This document shows, piece by piece, positions 6,115-14,111 of a stretch of DNA of 14,976 nt. The position numbers were made by a program, and so were the translations under genes. How positions within the stretch are numbered: position 1 is the stretch's first letter; each line of letters opens with the position of its first letter. The notes under the pieces are model-generated. The model was given only the letters and a program-made list of their open reading frames with translations, had not been told where the DNA came from and ran no database searches. Source of the stretch: Acidimicrobiales bacterium (GTDB taxonomy: Bacteria > Actinomycetota > Acidimicrobiia > Acidimicrobiales > Ilumatobacteraceae). Location: positions 1-14,976 of the forward strand of contig JAURHL010000027.1 of NCBI GenBank assembly GCA_030833305.1, written 5' to 3'.

Positions 6115-8323
6115 TCGACACGCCCAGCACGCTGGCCAGCACTGCCGGTGTCACCCAACCCGGGCGGTAACGCCAGTCGATGACGTGCGGGCCGGGTTCC
6201 ACGCGAACGCCGAGGAACAATCCGTCGACCACCACCACGTCGGCCGCACGACCGTCCACGGTCACCTGCCAGCCGGGCAGTGCTTGCCGTGGTGCGGTCA
6301 CGAGCGTGGTTTGGTCGAATTCGACGGTGGCCGACAGGTGCTCGGGATCGACGGCCAGCAGATCGACGGGTAGAGGTTCACAGAGACTCGTGCAGTCGAA
6401 TGTGGCGTCGTCTCGATCGACGAGTGCGGTGTTCACCAACGACGCGAAATTCTCGCGCAAGTCGTTCGCCGCATCGTCTGTCGTGGTCGCCGCCCGAAAC
6501 GCCCAACCAGGCGCGATCCAGGCGGGGTTCTCCCAGACGGTGAACAGTTGGTCCGAGGCCACGGGGCCTTCCCAGTCGGGCACGAGGACGTTCGGGTCGT
6601 CGGTGATGTCCAGCAGCACCCAGCGCACGCCCAACCGGGCCATGCGCGATGGTTCGAGGGGGGCCACCAGAGAGTTGCGCATGGGAAGGTCGTACGCCGG
6701 TGTGGGGGAGAAACGCTCGAGGGACGTGGCCCACCTTTTGGTGACCTGCACGCCGCCGTCGTAGCCGTCGATCGAGGCCACGTCGAACAAGGCATTGGCG
6801 TTGGGTCGTAGGGCCGGCAACAGGTACGGGAAATCCCCGCTGTCCTCGGTGAGGGCCAGGGTGTAGCCCTCGGTCGAGGTGAGGAATTCGGTGGTCGACA
6901 TTCTGGTGGATTCCACGGGAACACTCGACGCGACGTCGTGGATGATCGACGAGCGGTCGAGCATGATCAACTCGATCACCAGAACCGTCACCACGAGTGT
7001 CACCGAGCGTCGCCTGGTCGTCTCATTGCCACGTCCGTCCATCACCACGGCGGCGACGATCGTCAGTGCGGTGGCGAACCAAGTGAGCTTCGTCCGACCA
7101 TCACCCGAATCCAACGGCGCCAGGACCAACACCACGATTCCCGACGTCACCGTCGCGATCACCACCTTGGCCAGGGTCGTATCCGCGTGTCGCCGAAGAA
7201 CGTCCACAGCATGTCCGACGAACACCGCGGCGATCAACGAGACGATCACCAACCAACGCGTGCTGACGCGGGCCTGGTCGAAGCCGGGGAGGAAGTCGAA
7301 GGCGAGACGAAAGACCGGTGTGCGTGGGCCGAGGGACCAAACGGTGCCCAAGACGGCCACGATGGTCAGGGGGACAGCCCACGGACGCGTGTCGCGTTCG
7401 CGCAGTGCCATGAACATCGCCAGAGCGGTCAGGATGACGGCGACCACACCCAGATAGGCGATGGACTCGAACGCACCGGCGAACACATCGGATCGACCGC
7501 CGTGAACGGTACCGAGAAACACCTGGACGACCGAACGTGCCCGAAGGACGAGGGCACCGTTATCCAAGCCGGCCACATCGCGCCCACCGGAGAAGTACGA
7601 GTCGCCCGTCGCGGCGATGGCCGACGACAGTTGCAACGCGCACGTGAGCACGGCCACGCCAACGGCAGTCGCCAGCGCGGCCGTGGCGCGTCGGCGTTCG
7701 TGACTGACGATCAGCAGGAAAACAGAGAACACGGCGGCGGTCAGGGCGACCTCGTACGTCATCTGTGGGTGACCGCTGACGATCGCCATGCTGAGTGCGA
7801 GGGACAGAAGTCCCACGTAGGTGCGTCTGGCGGGGTGCGTGATCACCATCACCACGAACGCCAATATCCATGGCAACCAAGCGATGACCATGACTTGTTC
7901 GACCTGCACGGATTTGGTGGTGGTGGCACCGCAGAACACGGCGACCAGACCCGCACAGGTGGCGGCCATGCGCGACATGTTCAGCCGTCGAGCCAGGAAG
8001 ACCAGCCCGATGCCGAGGATCGCAACATGAACGGCGGCCAACAGATTCAGAGCCTGGTTGGGTTCGAGCAGGTACGAGATCCACCGCAAGGGTGAGAGCG
8101 TTCCTGTTTGGGGGTTGCCCATGTGGGGGACGCCGCCGAAGATCCGATCGTCGATCAACGGCAGGCGCCCGTCGACGAAAGCCTCCTTGCTCACGATCCA
8201 ATTGGGCGTGGCGTAGGTTCCGGTATCGAATGCGACCACGTAGTGCCCCGGCCACCAGAACTGTCGGGTGACCCACGCCGTGGCGGCGAGAACGATGAGA
8301 TACGGAAGTTCTCGACGCCTCAT
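6047..8323 (-). CDS. YfhO-family polytopic membrane protein (GT-C-like glycosyltransferase)
   Basis: 758 residues. The N-terminal half has many membrane helices; its first loop carries FDTGTY (32-37) and FGGVPHMGNPQTGTLSP (62-78), and SGHPQMTY lies at 183-190: this asparagine/proline/glutamine-rich pattern is characteristic of YfhO proteins. An acidic residue in the first outer loop (D33) is where GT-C enzymes hold their catalytic Asp. After about residue 470 comes a soluble beta-rich domain of some 250 residues, then a last helix (about 728-742) and a basic tail. Known family members add sugars to lipid-linked or wall-bound polymers on the outer face of the membrane. The start codon overlaps the stop of the GT2 gene (ATGA), indicating coupled translation. 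Its 3' end overlaps the convergent small gene by 68 bp. Substrate unknown. Confidence 0.87.
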   Translation of the reverse strand: MRRRELPYLIVLAATAWVTRQFWWPGHYVVAFDTGTYATPNWIVSKEAFVDGRLPLIDDRIFGGVPHMGNPQTGTLSPLRWISYLLEPNQALNLLAAVHVAILGIGLVFLARRLNMSRMAATCAGLVAVFCGATTTKSVQVEQVMVIAWLPWILAFVVMVITHPARRTYVGLLSLALSMAIVSGHPQMTYEVALTAAVFSVFLLIVSHERRRATAALATAVGVAVLTCALQLSSAIAATGDSYFSGGRDVAGLDNGALVLRARSVVQVFLGTVHGGRSDVFAGAFESIAYLGVVAVILTALAMFMALRERDTRPWAVPLTIVAVLGTVWSLGPRTPVFRLAFDFLPGFDQARVSTRWLVIVSLIAAVFVGHAVDVLRRHADTTLAKVVIATVTSGIVVLVLAPLDSGDGRTKLTWFATALTIVAAVVMDGRGNETTRRRSVTLVVTVLVIELIMLDRSSIIHDVASSVPVESTRMSTTEFLTSTEGYTLALTEDSGDFPYLLPALRPNANALFDVASIDGYDGGVQVTKRWATSLERFSPTPAYDLPMRNSLVAPLEPSRMARLGVRWVLLDITDDPNVLVPDWEGPVASDQLFTVWENPAWIAPGWAFRAATTTDDAANDLRENFASLVNTALVDRDDATFDCTSLCEPLPVDLLAVDPEHLSATVEFDQTTLVTAPRQALPGWQVTVDGRAADVVVVDGLFLGVRVEPGPHVIDWRYRPGWVTPAVLASVLGVSIMLGLLWGRRPRWRRSTPGAPR

Positions 8324-9642
8324 GAGCCCGCGCGGGTCTCATCCACCTTGCGGATTCGGCGGCCCTCACCGATGCCGTGTCGGATGTAGTGCAGCAATGG
8401 GTGCGCACCACCCGCGGCCACGTCCTTGTAGCGCTTCAAGTACCACACCGCGTCGAAGGCCCCGCTCGGCTGACGACCCTCGTGCGGGCCGTAGAAGAAG
8501 TAGTGCGTGGCCGGATCCCAGCCCGCATCGGCGACGTCGGGGTGGCGCTCCAGGTACCAGCGGGCGTCGAAGAACTCGCTGTCACGGATCTCGCTGATGG
8601 CCTGCTTCTGATCGCGCAGAATCGAGAATCGGAGGGTCGCGAGTAACCGCGCGCGTCGCACGACCGCTTTGATTTGGCGGGCTCGTCGGGGCGACAGGCG
8701 ACCGGCCGCGATCCGTCGCAGTCGCAGCGCCAACTTGGATGATTCCTTCACCGTCCGGGGCACGAACACCTCGAGGATCTCCTTGTTCGGGGGCCACACG
8801 TGGAACGTGCCGACGTACCGGATGGGCATGGTGGGCGGCTCGAACTCGTAGCCGTAGATGCCGAAGTACTCGGTGAAGAACTCGTCGACTTTCTTCAGCG
8901 AGCCGTTGGTGGCCACCCCACCGTGAATCTGGTGGAACGTGGCTTCGCCCAGTAGCAGCGTGGGGATCGTGTTCGGCGCCTCGCAGGCCCGGCGCCACAT
9001 GTCGAGGTTCACCAGTCCGCCACCGGCCGATGTGAAACGTTCCTCGTAGCCACCGAGTTCGTTCCATAGCGATCGCCACATGAACAAGCTGTTGCTCTCG
9101 GCCACCGGGTCGAACCAGGTGGGCCCGGACGATTCGTCGAACACCGACACCGCGAACAGGTTGTAGCCGTCGTTGGTCCAGTCACTTTCCTCGAGCAAGC
9201 GGTCCTCGACGGATTGGTCGTAACCCTCGAGCGCGGACTCTCGTTGGAACTTGGGCCCCAGGTAGCGGCCGCGCGAGCCCACGAAAGCACGTTCGTCGTG
9301 CAGCAGCGCACTCCGCGCGTTACGAACGAGGCCGGGCGACGCGATGCGCGCTCCGTCGATGTACACGCAGATGATGTCGCCCTTGGCCAACGATGCGCCG
9401 TGGTTGATGGCCGCCACCGGACTGTGCGTGGGGTTCGCCATGTTCACCACGGTCAGGTTCAGATTCAGATCGGATAAGGACTCCGCCGTGGGTGGAACCT
9501 TGGAGCCGTTGTCCACGAGGATCACTTCGTAGTCGTCGCGTTCCACACCGGCCTGGTACGCCGGAGAAAGCGACCGGAGCGTTCGGGGGATCTCCCGCGT
9601 CATGTTGTAACTGATGACGACGATGGAGACGAACGGCGTCAT
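8320..9642 (-). CDS. GT2 family glycosyltransferase with two C-terminal FDxxWYL repeats
   Basis: 440 residues. The GT-A fold is shown by VSIVVISYN at 5-13, YEVILVDNGS at 38-47 and GDIICVYIDGARI at 88-100, and by LGGYEERF (196-203) and FHQIHGG (236-242) in the acceptor half. The metal site is unusual: the normal DDD/DxD is IDGA (95-98), and the usual ED pair in the acceptor region reads NLD (212-214). After about 300 comes a basic, helical stretch, then two repeats (FFDARWYLERHPDVA at 357-371 and FDAVWYLKRYKDVA at 396-409), each closing with HY and G-x-x-EGR; this module occurs at the ends of many capsule and surface-glycan transferases. It would transfer a sugar from a nucleotide sugar in the cytoplasm. 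Start ATG overlaps the methyltransferase stop, stop overlaps the YfhO start. Sugar and acceptor cannot be read from sequence. Confidence 0.9.
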   Translation of the reverse strand: MTPFVSIVVISYNMTREIPRTLRSLSPAYQAGVERDDYEVILVDNGSKVPPTAESLSDLNLNLTVVNMANPTHSPVAAINHGASLAKGDIICVYIDGARIASPGLVRNARSALLHDERAFVGSRGRYLGPKFQRESALEGYDQSVEDRLLEESDWTNDGYNLFAVSVFDESSGPTWFDPVAESNSLFMWRSLWNELGGYEERFTSAGGGLVNLDMWRRACEAPNTIPTLLLGEATFHQIHGGVATNGSLKKVDEFFTEYFGIYGYEFEPPTMPIRYVGTFHVWPPNKEILEVFVPRTVKESSKLALRLRRIAAGRLSPRRARQIKAVVRRARLLATLRFSILRDQKQAISEIRDSEFFDARWYLERHPDVADAGWDPATHYFFYGPHEGRQPSGAFDAVWYLKRYKDVAAGGAHPLLHYIRHGIGEGRRIRKVDETRAGS

Positions 9643-10898
9643 CGTCCGCGCACCTCGCGCAACTTCGAGTCGGCCAACAGTTCACGGATCCGGATCATGC
9701 CCGTGGCCATGCGTGCGGTGCCTCGTCGTTTGCGAACGATCTTCAGGACCTTCTTCATCGCCTTGGCCCGCGCGTCGATCTTCTCGGTGCGGTCCACGAT
9801 GGAGCGAGGCACCTCGGTCATGTTGTCGATGGCATCGTCGATGATGGTGTCGAAGTTGTCCCACAGCACGTTGTTGGTGGGGTCGAGGCCGAGCACCATG
9901 AGGCTGCCGGTGGGTTCGGTGTCCACGGGCAGGACGATCAGGTCGGGGCGATGCCGTCGCAGAATGGGAATGATTTTCCAGATGTCGCCGGTCCAGTATC
10001 GCGACTGACGAATGCGCTCGCCCTGCAACGGGTGCGCCGGATAGATGTCGTCGACGATCACCACCGACCCGGCGTGGCAGAAACGCTCCATGTTCATGAA
10101 GTCCTTCAAGGCGAACTCGATCTGGTGCATGCCGTCGATGTAGCAGAGGTCGATGGCCTTCATGGCCGAGGTGTCGGCGAGACGGAAGAAGTCGTCGCTG
10201 GTGGTGAGGCTCACCGAATGGTGGGCGGGTAGGGCCTCGGAGAGTTGTGGCGCGGGATCGATGCCGAGAGCGGCGCATTGGGCCAACTTCAGACTGGCGC
10301 CGTATTCCACGCCGATCTCGGTGTAGAAGCGGGGTCGCACGTTCTGGTGCAGATCAATGAGGAACTGGTAGCAGTCCAAGGTGCCGGCGCCGTGCTCCAC
10401 CTCGTCGGGGACTCCCGGAGGAAAGGAGTTCTGCACCGGAGTGGCGAGGGCCAGCGTGAGGTCGGGGGTCCGACGTTCGGCCGATGCACCGAAGCAGAAC
10501 GAGGTGATCGTTTCGAACGAGGGACCGAACGGGCTGCGCCATACGTCGGTTCGCACGGCACGATCGGGTTGCCAGTCGACCACGGGTGTCCCCGCGACGA
10601 TGAGCACACCGTGTTCACCCAGACATGTTTGGAGACCCGAAAGCAGATCCGCGGTGACGGACACATCGGGCCCCACGATGGCCACGTCGACGGTGGACGC
10701 CGGCGTGTCGACGGCCTCAGGTCGCGCATCGCGAATGTTCGTGTTGACGCCCGTGAACACCGAGGCGTAGGCGGGTCCGGCTCCCGCACCGACGATCAGG
10801 ACCTCGAGTCGGCGAGGGGAGCAGAAATGGGGCTGGTTGATGACGTTCGTCTTCAGTGCGACCCGCAGATTGTCCAGAGAGGAAATGAAGTTCACCAC
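9639..10898 (-). CDS. Class I SAM-dependent methyltransferase (Methyltransf_24 type) with an extra N-terminal Rossmann-like domain
   Basis: 419 residues in two parts. Residues 30-150 look like a worn Rossmann domain: LEVLIVGAGAGPAY (31-44), VDVAIVGPD (70-78), LGEHGVLIVAG (93-103). Residues about 175-345 hold the working methyltransferase: FYTEIGVEYGASL (191-203) is the SAM-binding loop, AIDLCYIDGMHQIEFALKDF (248-267) the motif with acidic and His residues, and GSVVIVDDIYP (277-287) the following strand, a pattern of Methyltransf_24 enzymes found in glycan clusters. A basic helical tail ends the protein. It would methylate a sugar or its precursor in the cytoplasm. The start is one of two adjacent GTG codons (10898, 10895) behind a weak GGCGAGG. 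It overlaps the GT2 gene by ATGA, so the two are translated together. Confidence 0.82.
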   Translation of the reverse strand: MVNFISSLDNLRVALKTNVINQPHFCSPRRLEVLIVGAGAGPAYASVFTGVNTNIRDARPEAVDTPASTVDVAIVGPDVSVTADLLSGLQTCLGEHGVLIVAGTPVVDWQPDRAVRTDVWRSPFGPSFETITSFCFGASAERRTPDLTLALATPVQNSFPPGVPDEVEHGAGTLDCYQFLIDLHQNVRPRFYTEIGVEYGASLKLAQCAALGIDPAPQLSEALPAHHSVSLTTSDDFFRLADTSAMKAIDLCYIDGMHQIEFALKDFMNMERFCHAGSVVIVDDIYPAHPLQGERIRQSRYWTGDIWKIIPILRRHRPDLIVLPVDTEPTGSLMVLGLDPTNNVLWDNFDTIIDDAIDNMTEVPRSIVDRTEKIDARAKAMKKVLKIVRKRRGTARMATGMIRIRELLADSKLREVRGR

Positions 10899-10928
10899 GG
10901 GGCCTCGCCAACCTTGTCTCGACGCCCC

Positions 10929-10934
10929 ATTCTA
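10929..10934 (-). promoter_or_regulatory. Possible -10 box (TAGAAT) in the 56-bp gap before the methyltransferase gene
   Basis: The minus strand has TAGAAT, matching TANNNT, with about 24 bases left to the GTG at 10898. No good -35 is found at 17-18 bases. This gap is the largest within the eight-gene series apart from its ends, so an internal promoter for methyltransferase-GT2-YfhO is possible. A 7-bp inverted repeat (CCTCGCC 10903-10909, GGCGAGG 10935-10941) spans the same gap. Confidence 0.25.
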
Positions 10935-10954
10935 GGCGAGGTGGCGTTGCCGGC

Positions 10955-11998
10955 TCAGACCAACAGGGGCAACTGATCGAGCGGATAGCACGAGGGTGCG
11001 AAAAACCACGCTTCGATCGCGTAGCGGGGCTTGGTCATACCCGGTAGGGCCGAGGTGCGATGCAGGTTCATCTCGTCGAAGACAATCGCGTCTCCGGCTT
11101 TGAAATGAAGATGTGTGGGTTCACCTCCGTCACACGCTTCGGTGATCTGACGGGAGCTCACCGACCAATCGAAGATGGCCCCTTCGGTGCCGGTGGGGAC
11201 GATGTAGTTCAAACGTCGAGGAACCATGTCCATCGACGGCGCATCGACTCCGCAGTCCGAGAGCGCGATCCAGAGGTTCATGGTGCGAATTCCCTGACCG
11301 AGAAAGGCGCCATCCTGGTGCCATCCGTGTTCACTCGGCTGATCGTGTGGCACGCGACGTAGAGACGTCTTCTTCACGGACAAAGCGGGAGATTCACCCA
11401 GGTAGTCCCCGGCCAACGTGTCGATGCCATTCGCCGTGAAGATTTCGAGCAACTCGAACATTCCTCGGGGCGAATCCGCGGCAAGCTCGGCTCCGGTCTC
11501 GCGAAACCACTGACGATCGAAATCGTGATCGTTGTGCGCCGAAGAAGGGGTGAAGGGTGCGAACCACGGAGTCGTTGTCTCACGCGTCGCACCGGACATC
11601 GCGCGGTCGTGTTGCTGGTATGCCTTGTCGATGGTGGCGCGCAAACGCTCGACCTCGACGTTGCTCAGTAAGCCACGAACGATGATCGAGCCGCGGGTGA
11701 GAACGCCGTCGCGAATGACCGAGGCGGACACGTCGGCCTTGTCGATCTCAGGAATTCCGTCATGGTTGGTGAAGGTGTCCGTGGGGGAGGGCGGCCAGGT
11801 TTGGAATCGGCTCGTGTACGACGAACGAAAAAAACCTTCGTAGCGGGTTCGAACGAGCTCCTCCTCCAACCGAGGCGAGGACTTTCGACGATTGGCGGTC
11901 GTCAACGAATCGATGGCAAGGCGCACATCGCCGGACTCGAGCAGCTTCCTCGACCGACGTATGGCGATTCGATCGCGAAGAACTGCTGGAATCAACAC
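10955..11998 (-). CDS. PhyH (phytanoyl-CoA dioxygenase) family Fe(II)/2-oxoglutarate oxygenase
   Basis: 347 residues. The jelly-roll oxygenase core carries the metal triad: GWHQDGAFLG supplies His227 and Asp229, NLHRTSALPG the distal His313, and Arg325 in KPRYAIEAWFF would bind the 2-oxoglutarate carboxylate. SIIVRGLLSNVEVERLR (104-120) is the usual PhyH entry strand and helix. The first 95 residues are a charged helical extension outside the core. The enzyme would hydroxylate or otherwise oxidise a small molecule in the cytoplasm; members in glycan clusters act on sugars, lipids or amino acids, so the substrate is open. The start is GTG at 11998 with no clear ribosome site, 9 bases behind the acyltransferase stop codon, pointing to one message and coupled translation. 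All catalytic residues appear present. Confidence 0.87.
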   Translation of the reverse strand: MLIPAVLRDRIAIRRSRKLLESGDVRLAIDSLTTANRRKSSPRLEEELVRTRYEGFFRSSYTSRFQTWPPSPTDTFTNHDGIPEIDKADVSASVIRDGVLTRGSIIVRGLLSNVEVERLRATIDKAYQQHDRAMSGATRETTTPWFAPFTPSSAHNDHDFDRQWFRETGAELAADSPRGMFELLEIFTANGIDTLAGDYLGESPALSVKKTSLRRVPHDQPSEHGWHQDGAFLGQGIRTMNLWIALSDCGVDAPSMDMVPRRLNYIVPTGTEGAIFDWSVSSRQITEACDGGEPTHLHFKAGDAIVFDEMNLHRTSALPGMTKPRYAIEAWFFAPSCYPLDQLPLLV

Positions 11999-12007
11999 GG
12001 GGTCAAT

Positions 12008-12589
12008 TTACCGTTTGTCCAGAATCCGTGCCGGTACCCCGACCACGGTGGTGGCGGCCGGAACATCATCGACGACGACGGCGTTGGCTCCAATGATCGC
12101 CCCGGGTCCAATGGTGACGGGGCCGAGAACCTTGGCGCCGGTTCCAATGTGAGTGCCCGATTCGATCGTGGGTCCGCGGAAGTTTCCCGCCTTGAGGCCG
12201 ACCGTAACCCAAGGGAACACAACGCAGTCGGACGCGATGTCGGTGATTCCGTCGATCACCACCTGGCCGTGAGGCAAGTACAAACCCGGCCCGATGACCA
12301 CGGGTGTCCCGATACAGACCTGGCACCAAGACATCGACAAGCGGTGCAGGACCCAAGGGAGAACTGGGACCCGGAACCGGGAGAGTCGTACTCGTCCCCG
12401 GTACATGACTTGGGCGATGAATGCGTCAGAGACGAATACCAGCCTGATGCATTCGATCAGAATGCGGAACCTGCCATTGGCGCGTTCCGACTCGTTTCGG
12501 AATTCTAGAGTCCGCCTCGCGTCACGCCCTACAGCGCTGAAGAAAGCGGGATGTTCCCGAAGGCGGGCCCTATTGAAGTCGGATGTCAT
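12008..12589 (-). CDS. Serine-acetyltransferase-like hexapeptide (left-handed beta-helix) acyltransferase
   Basis: 193 residues. The N-terminal third is helical; from about 92 on hexapeptide repeats build a left-handed beta helix: IGTPVVIGPGLYLPHGQVVI, later TIESGTHIGTGAKVLGPVTI and IGANAVVVDDVPAATTVVGV (168-185), ending in VPARIL as in serine acetyltransferases. The catalytic base His107 (LPHG) is kept. Compared with E. coli CysE, the residues holding serine are changed: Asp157 is Pro106, and the Arg192-His193 pair is Arg138-Gly139. That makes cysteine synthesis unlikely and fits the acetyltransferases of polysaccharide clusters (WcaB-like), which share this fold. It would move an acetyl or other acyl group from CoA to a sugar in the cytoplasm. 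Start ATG lies one base past the stop of the isomerase-like gene, without its own clear ribosome site, so it is probably translated by coupling. Confidence 0.85.
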   Translation of the reverse strand: MTSDFNRARLREHPAFFSAVGRDARRTLEFRNESERANGRFRILIECIRLVFVSDAFIAQVMYRGRVRLSRFRVPVLPWVLHRLSMSWCQVCIGTPVVIGPGLYLPHGQVVIDGITDIASDCVVFPWVTVGLKAGNFRGPTIESGTHIGTGAKVLGPVTIGPGAIIGANAVVVDDVPAATTVVGVPARILDKR

Positions 12590-12590
12590 G

Positions 12591-13397
12591 TCAGATCATC
12601 ATGTTCAACGACGTGACGATCTTGTTGCCGAGTGCGACGTCGCCGGCCAGTTCCACCGAGCCAAGCATCGTGTCGGCCGCGCGGCGTCCGGTGGCCAGGA
12701 TCAGGAAAGACTCGGTATCCATGGTCAGGCGGGTCACGGGTGCCTCGGGCTCCACGTCGGTGACCGAGGCCCGACCGCCGGTGACGGTGCAGATGATGTG
12801 ACGCTGCACGCCGCCGGTGATGTCGATCACCACGCTGGCGCCGTCGGGCGTGCCGGCCCGCTTGCCCACCACGATGGGAACGGTACGAATGAGACGGTCG
12901 ATGGTGTGCTCGGCCGCCGGGCCCGACAGATGACCGGGCTTGCCCACCGCTCGCCGCATGTCCTGTTCGTGCACCCAGCAGTCCAGCACGCGAATGTGCA
13001 GGAAGTCGGCCACGGTTCCGGGTCCGGTGGGGGTCATGGCCTCCTGGGCGAAGTAGGCCTCATCGGCGCCGCGAAGGGAGCCCAGGCGGGCAGCGGCGAT
13101 CTCGTTCCATTCCGCCAGTACCTCGGCACCACTCAGCCCGCGCCGCGAGTCGATCTCGTTCTCGTTGGCCTCTCCGATGGGGTTCTTCACGTGCGCCGAC
13201 GCGGGTGCGCGGTGCGACGTGCCCGGCAGGCCGTTCAGCACGCGCTCGATGCCGATGAGATGCGACATGTTGTCCTGAACGGTCCAGCCGGGACAGTCGG
13301 TGGGGGTCTTCCATTCGCTCTCGGTCAGATGCGCGCCGAGTTCCGACAGCGATGCGAAGCACGCGGCCAGCTTGTCGATGGTGTCGGTGGGGATCAT
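12591..13397 (-). CDS. Maleylpyruvate-isomerase-family, mycothiol-dependent (DinB/MDMPI fold) protein
   Basis: 268 residues. The N-terminal four-helix bundle (1-165) has the family signature: CPGWTVQDNMSHL (35-47) and the later RVLDCWVHEQDMRRAVG (136-152). His46, Asp139 and His143 sit where the metal ligands of MDMPI proteins lie (His, Glu, His in the Corynebacterium isomerase, so one ligand is Asp here). The C-terminal 90 residues (about 185-268) form the small alpha/beta SCP2-like domain usual in this group (VVIDITGG, FLILATGRRAAD). Members use mycothiol as cofactor in isomerisation or detoxification; the substrate of this one is unknown. Start ATG at 13397 has AGGAG at the right distance, overlapping the TGA of the gene before it. 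The pair with that DsbA-fold gene suggests a thiol-linked job. Confidence 0.85.
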   Translation of the reverse strand: MIPTDTIDKLAACFASLSELGAHLTESEWKTPTDCPGWTVQDNMSHLIGIERVLNGLPGTSHRAPASAHVKNPIGEANENEIDSRRGLSGAEVLAEWNEIAAARLGSLRGADEAYFAQEAMTPTGPGTVADFLHIRVLDCWVHEQDMRRAVGKPGHLSGPAAEHTIDRLIRTVPIVVGKRAGTPDGASVVIDITGGVQRHIICTVTGGRASVTDVEPEAPVTRLTMDTESFLILATGRRAADTMLGSVELAGDVALGNKIVTSLNMMI

Positions 13398-13405
13398 GGT
13401 GCTCC

Positions 13406-14103
13406 TCAGGGTGCGGGGTTCTGGACACTTTGCCAGTCGCGACCCTGCAGGTAGGGCGTGAAGGCGCGACCGATGAACGCGATGTCGTCGGCGGTCTTGG
13501 GGGTCTTGATCTCGTAGAGGCCGGTCACCCGGGTGTAGGCCACCGTCAGGTCCCAGAGTGCCATGGCCTCGGTGCCCACGGGGGCGGGGACCACCACGGG
13601 GCCGAACACGGCCTTGACCGGACGATCCTGTTGGGCGGCGGAAACACGATGATGGGCACGCCGAATCCGCCGTAGGTGTCGACGGCGTGGAAGTGGTCGG
13701 CCTTCACCTCGTCGTGGGTGGTGGGGTCGGCCAGAGCCTCGTCCCAATCGTCGGCGGAAGCGCCTATTTCGACCAATAGTGCGCGAGCGACCTCGGGGTC
13801 GTGGGGCTTGCGACCCTCCTCGTGCAGGGCACGACCACAGGCGAGGTACCACGCGTCGCAGAGGTCGGCGTCACGTCGACGGAGTCGGGCCGCGACCCGC
13901 ATGGGGCTCCAGCCGTATCCGATCTCGCGTTCCCACGGGTGCTTCTTGCCCTCGGGCCGGTTGATCTCCTCCAGACTGAAGAACTTCCAGTCGATGTGCA
14001 GCCCGTTCTGGCGACGAACCTCGCGGATCCAGAGCGACGTCTGGTAGGCGTACGGGCACATCGGATCGAAATAGAAATCGACCTGGTTAATACCTTCAAT
14101 CAC
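13406..14103 (-). pseudogene. Rv2466c-like DsbA-fold (mycothiol-dependent nitroreductase family) gene with a frameshift near 13625-13650
   Basis: The first part (14103 to about 13640) encodes a thioredoxin-like DsbA-family start, VDFYFDPMCPYAYQTSLWI, with active site CPYA: one Cys, where mycobacterial Rv2466c has CPWC. The frame then fails: after GVPIIVF it becomes Pro/Trp/Arg-rich noise ending at 13546, while the -1 frame takes up QDRPVKAVFGPVVVPAPVG and runs as good protein to the stop at 13408-13406 (VFGPVV is conserved in the family). One missing base in the CCGCCGCCC stretch explains it; the restored protein would have about 232 residues. Either the gene is recently broken or the base is a sequencing or assembly error; no slippery heptamer supports programmed frameshifting. 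GTG at 14103 is preferred over GTG at 14112 because AAGGGG lies eight bases before it. It stands directly before the MDMPI-like gene. Confidence 0.8.
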
Positions 14104-14111
14104 GGAGAACA

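Noticed and set aside
6938..8095. Open plus-strand frame of 385 codons
   Set aside because: It is the shadow of the YfhO gene: very rich in His, Asp, Gly and Arg, with no hydrophobic core.
12008..12589. Annotation as cysE (cysteine biosynthesis)
   Set aside because: Serine-binding residues are lost and the neighbours are glycan genes, not cysK or other sulfur genes.
11762..13454. Plus-strand frames 11762-12508 and 12294-13454
   Set aside because: Antiparallel shadows of the acyltransferase, oxygenase and MDMPI-like genes, which carry clear motifs; the plus translations show none.
13625..13650. Programmed -1 frameshifting in the DsbA-fold gene
   Set aside because: No X-XXY-YYZ slippery heptamer in the reading frame and no obvious hairpin just after it; a missing base is simpler.
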